Assembly: GCA_947579605.1 (NCBI GenBank)
Contig: OX388312.1
Location: 19,305,313-19,369,312 of the forward strand
Origin: Athripsodes cinereus
Taxonomy: Eukaryota; Arthropoda; Insecta; Trichoptera; Leptoceridae
Direction of reading: 5' to 3'
Length of the DNA: 64,000 nucleotides
Shown here: piece after piece, positions 34,071-45,600 of the stretch
Numbering within the stretch: position 1 is the stretch's first letter
Layout: every line of letters begins with the position of its first letter
Made by a program: the position numbers and the translations under genes
The notes under the pieces: model-generated
Seen by the model: only the letters and a program-made list of their open reading frames with translations
What the model was told of the DNA's origin: nothing
Database searches by the model: none

Positions 34071-37000
34071 TTGCTAACTTGACCTGCCATGTAACCAAAT
34101 GGACATTATGTTATGTACTACAATAAAAACATCAACGTTTTTTTGGCGAAAGCAAACATCATTTTTCATTATCATAACATACAAGTGTAAACCCTCTAAG
34201 CGAAATATGAAATTTAATATAAATCCGACAAATTCAATAACAAATATTTGTTACCAAAAAAGGTTTAATGTGAGTTTTTACTTGCTTCATAAATTATGAA
34301 ACTACAACAAATATACCTTTTTTGCTATAGTTTCTGTACAAAAATTAATTCAATGATTTCAACTTTAAATTGCTATGTTATGAATGTCGGAAAAATCATA
34401 AATAACTGATATGTAAATTGTAATCAAATCACATAAAGTTTTTGCATCGCCAAATTGAATAAACTTTATTACTGTCCAGTGTCCAATGCATAAGATAAAG
34501 TGTGATAACAAGAAATGAAATAAATTAGTACCATTTTTTATACGTCCCACAAACAATACTGAGAATAAAAGGGATACTTTCACACCCTTGACTCAGATAA
34601 AGAATATACAACCCCCGATAATTGAATAGGACAATATCCATCCGAACGCATTTCCATAATGGCTGGAGAAAATAGGAAATAGCTTCTTGAAAAATTTATT
34701 GCCTGGCACCAGAACCGAGGGAAACCTGCTTCCATTAATTTATATATTTATATCCAATTTTATTGTGTCTTGATCTTTTCATGTTTACTGAAAATCGTAA
34801 CTAGAAACTAATTTTAGTATGTTAATTTGTGAACAATAAATAGCACTTATTTTTAAACACAATTTTTTTGTTACACCTGTTACTCATTGTAATTGTGATA
34901 TCTATTTTATGTAGGTATAGTAAAAACTGTTAATAAAGCAATCACAATACGAGAGTATCATAGATACCCTATACACTGAAATAAGTATTACATCGAAGGC
35001 GAGGAATGCATGTAAATACATAATGATATAATAAGTAGGTAGTTATAGAGGTATGTATAGTACATATGATGGTGTCGTTGTATTATTTCTGCGATAAAAT
35101 CTTAAGAAATGAGAGGAGAGGTGTCGCAGTCTGCAAGGGAATGGGGTTGTTAAAGATGTGGATGTAGTAGAGTTAGATAGGGTGAGGGTGGTGAATAGAG
35201 GTCGCTGAAACAGGGTGGTTAATATTGATTAGTCCCTCCTTCTTTCTCAAAAGCAGGAGTGTTCACCCATAACCAGACATTCACAGACCCGTATGGACTA
35301 TGACCACTGGACGGTGAGTAAATGGGCAATGAGTAGAAATATTATTATGATGCCACACATTATATTATATTATATATATACGAGTACGAGTATATGGGAT
35401 CATTAGAATAACAAACCATCTGACATACACAGAACACATCATATCATATCGCACATGTCCAACAAGTACTTCTTAATACAAAAATACTTCTCACAGTGTG
35501 CTATGATATTTTATAACAACATGTTATTTTTTGCAACTAAAATATTGGATATCATTTTATCTATTCCACTAAGAAAAATTCTGAGCGACGTCTATTCAAT
35601 ATCTAAAATAAAATTTTAATAATACAAAAATGTTACTTAAAAACTTTATGTTGCAACCAAAATGTTCTTTTTCTTCTCTAGTGAGTGAAAATAGACATAT
35701 ATTATTTCTTTCATTAATTCTTTTTCTCTTTTATTCTATTCGATCTTTTTACTCAGTCCCTCTGTTTATCCTAATATTCCTTCCCTTATCAGTGTGTTAA
35801 TTTAGAAACATTTAGTATATTATGATTCCTACAGAACCTACACAAACACAGCTCTGTACATACATACATAGCTGTATCCAATACTGAAACTCACAGCTTA
35901 CAAGTGTACTTGAACTTTGGTGAACTTGGACGCAAACTACATATACGTAATTAAGACATGTGTAGTTTTTACTCTTACAACCTATTATTTACAGCAACAT
36001 TGTCGTAAATGCCTACTTAAATTATACACTACTTCATCATTTGTATACAAACCCTTATATGGGATTTTTTATTGAAATGCATATTTCTTTAAATTGGTAA
36101 AAAGTTTGGTAAAAACTTAAAATAATTTGCAAACACAAACCAAAGACCTTTGTAATATCTAGATGTCTGTAACGCAAGTACACTTTTTGTAGCCTTTATC
36201 TATTTATGAATACCGTCGTGATGTTTCTCACATGTATAATTATGTAATTTTTACACAACTAAAAATGCAAAAATAGAGATTCTTGCGGTAGGTATCTATT
36301 CTAGATGATTTTATGAATGATTTATAGTAAGTGCGTATGTATACTTTTAAAAATCAAACAATAATTTCTTACATACTTTCAGTATACAGTGATAATCATA
36401 TCTAAATACGCGCATTCTTCTCATGGTGCTTTTTCATTCGTAAAATAACTTTTGTAGGGGTTCCGTTTACTTATTTGATTGAGTTTATATTTTACTCATA
36501 CATCGCAGCTCAACCGTGAATATTATTATAAATCAGAGACATTCACAATAATATGTACAGTGATATTATAATTATTATAGGGCTTAGAAAAATTATACTA
36601 TTAATACTTATTACAATATGATATTAATCTTAAGTAGAGTCGTTTAGGTTAGAAAGGTTTATAAGTTATGCATCGTAATAATATATATTATTGTCTTTAT
36701 CTGTTTAATATCATTTACAAATTGTACAGAAAAAATGTTTACGACATTGTTTATAATTAGAATTAAGGTAAATATTATTATTGTATTCAAAATTAATGGT
36801 AATTATAAGTTATTCTTATCAATCTACTAAATACAGTAATCATCTTTATACTAAATCTCCGGAGTCTCTTAAGATATTATATTGTATACGTAACATTTAA
36901 ATATTAAATAATTGTACATTTTAAATAGCCCCATTGTTTAATTTTTTATATAAACATGTTCACTAATTATATTTGGCATATAATTTGTATGAGTTTATTT

Positions 37001-37240
37001 TGCTAGATATGATTCAATTTATTAAAACTTAAGTAGCTATTCAGTCGGTAATTAAAGCCTCACAATAGGTCGTCAACCATCGGAAATAGTGAATAATGAA
37101 TGGATGTGTTTACCAAATAAATTTACACTTACCTGCTAAGTGTTTCCTATACGTACTACGGTTCACATGTTTCCTCTGGAAGCACAAAATAATATTTAAA
37201 TTGATTTTTATAATTACCCATTAAATGAAATAAAAACTTA

Positions 37241-37795
37241 TTGTTTAGGAATCACATTGAAAACTTTTGTTATACCTACCTCTACTGCACCAGTCGTTGT
37301 CAGTTCCTCCAATTTTCCCCGTTCTTACCGTATGATGAGCCCAAAGAAACGAAGGATACATTGTCTACAGAAGGCTGGAAATCATTTCGAGATACAGTAG
37401 GTATACAATATTCTAAGGGTGGAATTATTGGTTCTATATCAACCAATAGTAATTCTAGATTGATAAATTGAACGGCCTGGATGATCTTCTTGTACTCGAA
37501 ACTAACAAGTAACTCGAATGGATGAGACTGGATGTTTTCTGCCCTATGCTTCTGAGAGCAGCATTAAGAAAGGAAAGAGAAGAAGTAGTGTTTACTAATT
37601 GTATCTATACATCTTCTTCCTCTTGTTCTGATTTTGGTGAGTCATTGTGCCTAGGTACATATTTATTACAGAAATCTCTATCCATTGATGCTTCCAGAAC
37701 TTCTGGCCACCCGAAACATAGTCTTTCAACACATATATTTGACACTTCTTCTACTGGGACGGCCCACGGAAAAATAATCTGTAGTCTCCATTAAG
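37241..37795. pseudogene. Coding-like block, strand unresolved, possibly a decayed gene
   Basis: On the plus strand there are frames of 76 (37241-37471) and 90 residues (37522-37794). The minus strand is equally open: reading left from 37795, one frame gives about 57 codons with protein-like content (FPWAVPVEEVSNICVERLCF, then an acidic SEQEEED tail). It meets a single stop and stays open for about 48 more codons; a different frame then runs through 37450-37300. This pattern of long frames broken by one stop and one frameshift fits a decayed minus-strand coding remnant, perhaps from a mobile element. The family is not recognised. Serine-rich runs in the plus frames are what antisense of a Glu/Asp-rich stretch would give. 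Confidence 0.3.
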
Positions 37796-37816
37796 AAGTA
37801 AGAAGTAATAAATTTG

Positions 37817-37975
37817 ATGAAATTAAAAACAAATATTTTTTCCTACTTCGTTGATTTCGATAGAGAGAGACGTCTTTCAAGGATATTGTCAATGAGTGTC
37901 CTTGAAAAACGAGAGACGTTTCTCTCAATCAAAATCAATATAGTGAAACAAAACGTTTGTTTTTTTATTTCGTTA
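37817..37975. mobile_element. Imperfect hairpin element (MITE-like)
   Basis: The left arm (AAAAACAAAT..., TTGATTTCGATAGAGAGAGA, CGTCTTTCAAGGA) pairs imperfectly with the right arm (TCCTTGAAAAACGAGAGACG, TTTCTCTCAATCAAAATCAA, ...CGTTTGTTTTTTT). The pairing extends out to about 37970 with small indels. It has no coding capacity. Target duplication is not clear. Confidence 0.5.
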
Positions 37976-38649
37976 TGGAATTCTACTACCTAAACACCGA
38001 CACAGATTTTTTTTTTATTTCTGAGGTTATGCATGTGTTACGGAACAATGTGTGTCTATTATTATTATTGGTTATAATAATTTTATTATAATTATTTGAA
38101 GAATATCGTCACCTGAACTATATATATATATAAATTATTATATGGTATTAAATTATTACGCTGGCTGATGTACGGATAAGGCTATTTACTAATACTACTA
38201 TATTATATTATATATAGGTATATATACATACTAGTGTTATTTTCCCATGAACTTTCGCGTGATTTCACTCAGTCCCTCACGTAAAACAATTGACACTTGT
38301 CACACTAATAATAATAGTAATAATATCGCAAAATTATTATCGTTACAATCAATTGTGATTATTATGAACAAATAAATATCTAGACATATTTTTTTCTTTA
38401 GAGATAATACTTTAAGTAAAAAGAGAACTATTTTTTTATATAATTATTTGCGAAGCATACCACGCAACATCTCTGTTACGAGACGGAAACCTATTACAAG
38501 TTATGATAATTTCAATAATAGTAGGTATATGATTCATGAAAATTTTAACCAAGTCAAAGCGTTAGAGTGTCGTGAGAAGAAATGACTAAATTGGCGCAAA
38601 GGCGTTCTGAATAAAGGAAGCTGGTTTCAGCCCGGTGATTGGATTTATC

Positions 38650-38990
38650 TATACCATCACGCTTTCTACCTCAATTGGGCCAGCTGACTGAACTGAATTC
38701 AGTAGTTGTACTGAGAAGTAGTATAAAAGATTCCCACGACGGCGGTTTTGGCCGGCCGGCCCTTCAGGCCTCCCCAATGGCCCGCCCGTGAGGACAATTT
38801 TGGTTGAATGTGGGGATAAGTAGGAGTTAACGACTCCTGAGATATCCGGGTGTGAGGTGGATCTTTCTTCAATGAACTGAATTCAATAAACATACAGATT
38901 GTCTTCTCCGTGTCAATAAAATAAGATTATCAGAACGAGTGACATACGCCATCGCTGAATTGAAAATGTTAAATGTCTTCGTGAATAAGT
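38650..38990 (-). repeat. Family A repeat, copy 14, split by an insertion
   Basis: The left piece is TATACCATCACGCTTTCTAC, CTCAATTGGGCCAGCTGACT. After the insertion the copy resumes with AATAAACATACAGATTGTCT, TCTCCGTGTCAATAAAATAA and CATCGCTGAATTGAAAATGT. The interruption is bounded by a 13-bp duplication. Confidence 0.75.
38702..38872. mobile_element. 171-bp GC-rich insertion with 13-bp target duplication
   Basis: TGAACTGAATTCA occurs at 38689-38701 and again at 38873-38885, exactly flanking the insert. The insert is GC-rich (ACGGCGGTTTTGGCCGGCCG, CCCTTCAGGCCTCCCCAATG). A diverged relative lies at 56440-56600. The duplication length fits target-primed retrotransposition, so it may be the 3' end of a non-LTR element. 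A 64-residue minus frame crosses it but extends outside its borders and is not convincing. Confidence 0.75.
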
Positions 38991-39330
38991 ATAATATTTT
39001 GTGTCATAATACAATAGGTATATAAAAATAATAGTATTGTTATTTCTACATACCTACAATAATAATATGCCAACAGTTGTTTGATTTCTTTATTATTACA
39101 ATAAGTAGGTACTCCAAAACATATAGTAGTATTAGTAATAGTTATAGTGTAGTGAATAGAGTCCAAACTTCCCTCCATATCTCGTCTGATTAGTTGCACT
39201 ATGGAAGATATGGAAGGGGGAGGGGGTGTACTTCCACCCTCCGTATACATACATAATAATATGTACATATGATTATATATACATACATATAACATACACA
39301 TAATAATATATGTGTGTGTAGGGGTAGGTA

Positions 39331-39420
39331 CCAACGTCCTTTCTTCGTCTGCCCTCCGCGCCTCCCTCCCCACCTCCGCCCTCGCCCGTCTACTCTCGTG
39401 TTTGTCTGTCTCCTGCCTAC
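39331..39420. repeat. Pyrimidine-rich tract
   Basis: About 90 bases are nearly all C and T on the plus strand (CCGCGCCTCCCTCCCCACCT, GTCTGTCTCCTGCC), with a few G. Long purine/pyrimidine strand bias can form triplex DNA. The reverse-strand open frame of 156 residues over it is low-complexity Arg/Glu and is not supported. Confidence 0.6.
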
Positions 39421-39629
39421 TATGTAGTAGTACATACATACATACATATTATTATTATTATTACTATACATAGTATGTCTATCTATAGCCTCCTAATGAA
39501 TGTAATACAAACTTAGCCTTTCGTGTTCTACTGATGACGTGTTCTATTCACTTCTCCAGCCGCTAAGACAAAATGGTATGGTAGGTTAGTTCCAGTTCAT
39601 AGTACAAGATAACATCACACACATACATT

Positions 39630-39635
<6 letters not shown>

Positions 39636-39660
<25 letters not shown>

Positions 39661-39661
39661 T
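39636..39661. repeat. AC microsatellite
   Basis: ACACACACACACACACACAC and neighbouring bases, preceded by ATATATAC. Confidence 0.85.
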
Positions 39662-40371
39662 CATTCACTCAATATAAACATGATAAGAAAGTATATTAAT
39701 AATATTGATTCCTTTTTAGTGTGTTTCTATTATTACATAAGATGCTATTATTGTTATATACTTTGAGTTTCTATTCCTATCATTAAGAGTGACCACTTGA
39801 TTGATACGAGTATAGCTTGTTGATAGGATAACAACTATCGCCTACACATTTACGTTTCAAAATGTTCACATCGATTTTCATTTATTAATTTCAGGTGCTT
39901 AAAGAAACGAAACCATTGAAATGCGTCAAAACAGTTTTATTTATTTATTTAAATGTGTACAATTAGTTTAACACATTTGCTAGCAACACGACTTCATGAT
40001 AATTTAAAAGCTTTCATAGAACTGTACCCTCCACAGCAGTGAATCTTCTAGCCTCACGATCTTGTGAAATAGATTTCCGATGAATTCTGGTATTTAGCCT
40101 CTAAAAATTCCGATTGAAAATATGTATACAAGAATCTAAAACTTTTAGATAAAGTTTTAGATAAACGCTAGTTAATGGTGGACGCTCCACCGAAACCGCG
40201 GTAGTGAATAAAGCTCATTAAATGTAATAATTGAAACGTAGTGAATCTAAAATCATATCAATATGTCTAGAAATTGTTTTATAGCTAATGCCGAAATTAT
40301 AAACAAAGTGATATACAAGAATGTTTACAAGTCTGTAAGGTTTTATAATAATGCATACATAACTTCATACA

Positions 40372-40710
40372 TGCACACCATCCCGACATTTCCCCTAAGA
40401 GAAGTAGCCAGCGGACCAACGGCATATTATAGTAACTTGCAGTGTTATCTCTATGCCAATAAAAGTTAAGACATCCAGGATAAATTTTTATTTTATTTAT
40501 TTATTTATTTATCAAAATACTTATAATTATTATACAAATGTTACATTATATATTATCTATACATATATTTTATTCAACCTCGAAAAGAGTGTGACTCGTG
40601 CTTCGAGGAGGAACGAGGAAGATGTACATATATTGTATATCCATATCTCATCGCTGATTTGAAGATGTAAAATGTTTTGACACGTGTCATTTTACGACTA
40701 CCGGATCAAT
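40372..40710 (-). repeat. Family A repeat, copy 15, split by an AT-rich insertion
   Basis: CACCATCCCGACATTTCCCC, GAAGTAGCCAGCGGACCAAC, TCTCTATGCCAATAAAAGTT and AGACATCCAGGATA, then foreign sequence, then ATCTCATCGCTGATTTGAAG, ATGTAAAATGTTTTGACACG. Confidence 0.65.
40486..40640 (-). mobile_element. Inserted LINE 3' tail
   Basis: On the minus strand: CTTCCTCGTTCCTCCTCGAA, GCACGAGTCACACTC, AATAAAATATATG, and finally a run of AAATAAATAAATAAATAAAA. This looks like the 3' untranslated end and tandem tail of a LINE. It interrupts family A copy 15. The exact borders are uncertain. Confidence 0.4.
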
Positions 40711-40865
40711 GTGTTTTTTCTTCTTTTATGAATATTTTGTCAAATCTCTGTGTCTCTGTGAAATAAATGTATAAGTACCTACCTTTTACAAAACACAAAA
40801 ACTACATATACCTAAGTACATTATAATTGAAGAGCTGAAATCAAGAACGACATATTATGTCATGG

Positions 40866-41396
40866 GGTGTTCACATTTGGCGAATATCGCCAGCCGAATT
40901 TCAAAATATAACGCCAGGCGAAAAAACAAAATTCGCCGTACGCCCATTGATCGTCACACCTGTTCACACAAGTCCACCGATATAGAAACGATCTGTCAGA
41001 TGCGCTTTGATTTTGACACTGTTTTCAAAATGGCGTCGAGATGGAGATCGCAAAGTGTTTATTTTTAGTCGAAAATGTTATAGTAGAGGTTATAAGGCGC
41101 CTTTTAATTAAGGAAACAAACGCCACAAACCAACAAAAAAGATAACAGCTGTCACGAAGCGGGAAACATTATAAAGTTTATAGGTTATAAAGCTTTTACC
41201 ATAGACACAAACGCCGCGCATATCTGCGCATGTGCAAATCGTTCGATCGGCCGAGAAAGTTGGAAGGTGGTCAACTCGAGACGATATCGTTTCTACTGGT
41301 TTTTATCGTTTCAGACTAGCTGTCATTTTGTTCACACGGTTCAAATGGCTGGCGATATTTTGGTGCCCTAGCGATATTCGCCAAAGTGAGAACACC
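40866..41396. mobile_element. 531-bp terminal-inverted-repeat element (MITE)
   Basis: The left end reads GGTGTTCACATTTGGCGAAT, ATCGCCAGCC. The right end, reverse-complemented, reads GGTGTTCTCACTTTGGCGAA, TATCGC. About 25 terminal bases match with one indel and few mismatches, and GGCTGGCGATATT is repeated just inside the right end. The interior is clearly GC-richer than the flanks. I could not fix a target duplication. Two open frames over it are short and unrelated to transposases I know, so it is probably a non-autonomous DNA transposon. Confidence 0.65.
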
Positions 41397-41764
41397 ACAT
41401 CAGGACAGTTAATTTTTCAGGGGAGCGAAGAAACTTCGCAGCATCTCTAACATGAGTTCTTTTTGCTGAAATCAAACAAACTTTAACGCCTTGTAGCTCG
41501 TGACATGACTTGTTTTTTAAAGAACAATGTAAACAATTCATAGATAAATTAATTTGTGAACGTTTTTAATTACAATCCCAAAATCGTAAAACTATTGACA
41601 AGTGTCGTTTTTGATATCAACCCTTCAATTGCATACATATAGAAGAATAATAAATAATTAAAACAAATGTGCTATATTCGATTTTGTAGAATGAAAGTGT
41701 TTTTGTAACACGTGTCTGCGGTTATCAAAGTTAAATGACTTATTGGTGATATTGTGCGATGGTA

Positions 41765-41845
41765 AATGAACACCTGCCATTTGCACAACACTTAAAAACT
41801 TACAAAAAAGAGTGGTTAATCTATTCTTCACCGGGAAACTTACGC
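41765..41845 (-). repeat. Family A repeat, copy 16 (head fragment)
   Basis: AACACCTGCCATTTGCACAA, CACTTAAAAACTTACAAAAA and AGAGTGGTTAATCTATTCTT. Only the sense 5' part is present. It ends about 50 bp before the exon at 41893. Confidence 0.6.
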
Positions 41846-41892
41846 TTCATAATATTAAATTTTGTAATAATGTATATATTTATTTCATGCAG

Positions 41893-42015
41893 GTAAAATG
41901 TGGCTGAAAGACGAAGACTGTGATGGAGTCAACATGGCCTGGAGAAGTCCGCCGTTGGACACTCTGGAACAACACAAAGCTGCCCTGAAAGCGAGACTTG
42001 GCCCTTATTCACCCA
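41893..42015 (+). CDS. Candidate coding exon of an unidentified gene, flanked by splice sites
   Basis: The exon is preceded by a pyrimidine-rich acceptor (TATTTCATGCAG) and followed by a consensus donor (CCA/GTAAGTAA). It opens with GTAAAATG; from the ATG at 41898 there are 39 codons plus one base with no stop. Composition changes sharply from the AT-rich surroundings to normal coding sequence. The peptide begins MWLKDEDCDGVN and continues through a proline pair, a short predicted helix rich in Ala, Lys, Leu and Glu, and LGPYSP. The layout fits a start-bearing alternative first coding exon, or an internal exon, of a gene with very long introns. The bases right after the acceptor (GTAAAA) also resemble a donor, as in a recursive-splicing exon. 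I do not recognise the protein. A family A fragment ends about 50 bp upstream, and a transposon starts about 75 bp downstream in the intron. Confidence 0.6.
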
Positions 42016-42088
42016 GTAAGTAAATAACATTGTTTCTATAATCTGTAAGAAATCAAAGAAACCTAACCTAACTATTTTAAGTGACAAA

Positions 42089-42685
42089 TAGGGGAAGTTG
42101 GCGCAAGACTGGGTAGTGAGGTAAGATGGGGTACTGCGATAAAAGTGGAACCGTGCCGAATAGCCCTGAACGCTGGATGACATTAGATGCTCTCTTCGGA
42201 CCCCCCTCCCTAGTAACAAAGTTACATCATCAGTGGCTGCTTGCTCCATGATGCTGTGGTACTAAACGTGTTTTTCTCATATTTCACGTAATTTTACTTA
42301 ATTTTGTTGATAGTGTCATTGAAGGAAGAATATCGTGATTGAGATTGTTGGACATTTGATAAACAAGATTCAAATATTGAATTTTAAGGGAAGATGTTCG
42401 ATTATTAACTGGATAAAAATATGGTTAATTAGTTAATTAATTGATTAATATTCTTAACTACCCAGTCTTGCCCCAACCCGTGGGGCAAGACGGGATAATT
42501 AAGCTTTTTTTTTAAATTGAACATATTTATTATTTTTTAATGTTTATTTTTACATTTATGTGATTCATTTGCTAGATTAAAGATCAATGTTTATGTCAAT
42601 AAACTTTTTTTTAAGAATTTTTGGAAATAAATGTTTTTTTTTGACATTTTAGCTTAAAGGTCCCGTCTTGCCCAACCCTCCCCTA
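42089..42685. mobile_element. TA-bounded DNA element with central copies of its termini
   Basis: The left end is TAGGGGAAGTTGGCGCAAGA; the right end, reverse-complemented, is TAGGGGAGGGTTGGGCAAGA. The TA at each edge may be a mariner-like duplication. In the middle (42456-42500) the same terminal motifs meet as CCCAGTCTTGCCCC and GGGGCAAGACGGG, forming a hairpin. The whole could be two related non-autonomous units side by side. No transposase frame is present. It lies in the intron just after the exon at 41893-42015. Confidence 0.6.
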
Positions 42686-45600
42686 CCTATACTGTACTTA
42701 TTCATATTGTTAATCTAGTAAAGTATGCTGGACATGTTAAAATTATAAATAACCGTGTGAATGTTAGAATTATATGCTTCAATTTTGGCTGCCCAAACCT
42801 AAAATTGAATCTGGAAATCGATGATATGTACATAAGAAATATAATAAAGCAACAAACCTTCACTTTGATATGCATGTGAATTTTCAAATAAAATAAATAT
42901 ACAAATTATATAAATGTTACTTCAAAAAATGCATTACGTAAGAAATCTTAATCTTACGTACACAACATTGGTAAACCTAAAAAATTAACTACATATATGC
43001 ATATCCAGTCTCCGTCTTAATCTTAGGATATAGGTAGGTATGGATAGTTTTATTGTTAAAAAAATAATAATATCTCCCGAAGCTTGCACGCAATAATAAT
43101 TGTGTGTCATTATATACCCACAACTGTGTAATCATAAGTTGCATATCCCAGCGGATATGTCATCTTAAAATAAATAAAAAATAGGTACTATTTTGTGTAA
43201 CCTTTTCCTAGTTTCTTTTTAACATAAAAAGATTTAACAAATACGATAGAAATGTGCAATTACGAACAATGGGTACAATCTACAAGAGATATAGAGTAGG
43301 TATGTATTTTCAATATGTGTGTATTAGGTATAAATACCTATATTTTCCTGAAAGATATACTTTTATCAAAAATTTGAATTTCTGGAATATCCTATAAAGA
43401 GTTAACTCATTTGGCGTAAAATGACTTTGAAAAAATATCGGATGAAATACGTTAATAAAATGTTTAAGAACAAAAAAATAAATAAACTTGTAATTATTGA
43501 CTAAAATATCTACGTTTAGATGTGTAGCCTATAGATATTAATAACGTATTCACTATTCAGTTTTAATTGTCAATTTACGCCGTGTGCACTTGTATTTATC
43601 TCGGTGGTTTTATCATTATAGTATTTAAATAATACGATGAAAAACAATGGATGAAAATAAAACTTTAACAACAGTATAATAAAGAATGATTATAAACATA
43701 TTAATCTGAAACCGCTAACCTGAATAATGTGTTGACGAAATAATAACAAATAAAATAACTAAAAATTATAACGTCGGTAATTTAAGACATGTTGTGGAAA
43801 CGGGACATTCTTATTATATTTTACCATAAAGATCTGAGCAATAGTTATGTAAGTTGAAGTGCTTAACTGTTTATAACGGAGCATAAACAAATATTATGAT
43901 TGTTTCTTATTTTGGAGGAAAATTTTCCCGCTCTGTTTTCCATTATATGCAATGCGACACTATTCGAAATAAATTATGAGATAAGGTATTATTAGACATT
44001 GACGTAAACTTTAAATAACAGACAACTTATATAAATCACTGATATTTATCATAATTTTATGTGTTTTCTTCATAATAAAGTACCTCTTTTTAATTAATAA
44101 AAATAAAACACTGATATTTAGTACTTCCACAGTGACTATTAATCGTGAGCCGACTTTCAAAAACTTCCACTCTCAACAGTGAAGTTGGCTTAAGGAAAGG
44201 AAAGAAATTATATTCAAATACATATTTTTAATATGTATATGAGAAATAATAATAATATAAGGGATAATAAAGTCAGTGTTTATGAACAAATAAATTAATA
44301 TCAAATACTGATGTGGGCAGATTTAAAGAAAACATCCATGTTTGTTCAATAGAAATTCCATAACTATTAAATATAAACAAATAGCGTATTTGATTATCAT
44401 AATGTATCAATCATTCTATTGCAAAAATAAGATATTTTTTACAAGGATATCCTCTTTATTCTGTTCTTATATAATATTATTTGGTCGAGGATCAAACTGT
44501 CGTTAACATAATAATTATGAATAATATTTAGGATCACACTAAAGTCTACCTACTTACTTTTTATGTAATTTTAAAATATGTATAAATTTGAAAGATTAAC
44601 GTAAATTGACACTTTTATTACTACTAATAAGACGACTTTCTTACACTGTTCATTGCTCTTATGGCGGAAGTATAAAAACGTCAGGAATGACACGAAAAGA
44701 GACATGCAAAATGAAAGAGACTCGATTGATGCAAAATTGCTTTGAAAGTAGAAACCTTGTTTGATCCTGTACGCTCTAAAGATGCGTAGAGGGTCGAAAA
44801 TAAGATGAATTACCGGTAGGTAATAATTTATGCACCATTCAATGTACCTAATTGCAAAGTCCGTAGATCACATAATACGCACCTCTGGTGAAATGTCACA
44901 GTTCCTACAGTTCTCTACACTAGCCTAAGCCTAGTCATAGCTATGTAGCTACGGATACAATAATTTTATGTACTTATTCTTATAATAATATCAAGATTGT
45001 CATAGCACAAATTATATTCGTATCACGGAGTGAATTTAGTTGACATTATTTAGGCAATCATTACATAATACCTACAATTCCTATATGCCTACTTATCCAA
45101 CAAGTGCTTACTGAAGACAACACGCGGGTTAATTCATGTGTACGAGTAGGTAAACTACATTAGGTAGGTATACAATATTTTACTATACCTTTTTATAAAA
45201 TATAGTCTTAAAATTGCATTTCACGTTATATTAAAATTATATTCATCGCTATATTTATACCACTCAGCATCCCTCATTATATGTGACTAAATAAATAAGG
45301 CTTTGTTGGTATAAATATAGTAGGTATACAAGCATTGGTATATTTAAAATAAAATCCAAAAGGCGGTCTTATTGCATACGCATATTTCATTTGTTTTAAC
45401 GAAATTAATTTAATGATGAAGAGGTGCAAACCTTGTGTGGAAATCTGTTCCAGAGCCCTGCACCATAAATAGTAAATTCGTATAAAACTAGGCTGATGAG
45501 AGGGAATGGTAGAATATTGTTTGAAGTTGAACGAACTAATAGACCATGTGATTGTGAGGAGACAAATCTTTCCCTCAGATAGGATGTTGCAACAGAATCG

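Larger units (their letters stand above)
32516..37240. other. Long stretch without a recognisable gene
   Basis: Contains the CRE and forkhead-like motifs listed separately. Also a less AT-rich block at 35110-35340 ending in a donor-like ACG/GTGAGTAAA near 35316. No frame of use accompanies it. Confidence 0.4.

Noticed and set aside
37131..37155. Minus-strand acceptor/donor junction (TTAGCAG/GTAAGTG)
   Set aside because: The junction looks like a recursive splice site, but the upstream sequence is purine-rich with no pyrimidine tract and the region is locally palindromic.
38969..39439. 156-residue minus-strand frame
   Set aside because: It covers a pyrimidine-rich tract and microsatellite-like DNA. 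The Arg/Glu- and Tyr-rich composition is what such DNA gives by chance.
39871..39960. Strong acceptor (TTATTAATTTCAG/GTGC) as an exon start
   Set aside because: The frame after it runs into an ATTTATTT run typical of a LINE tail and stops within about 25 codons.
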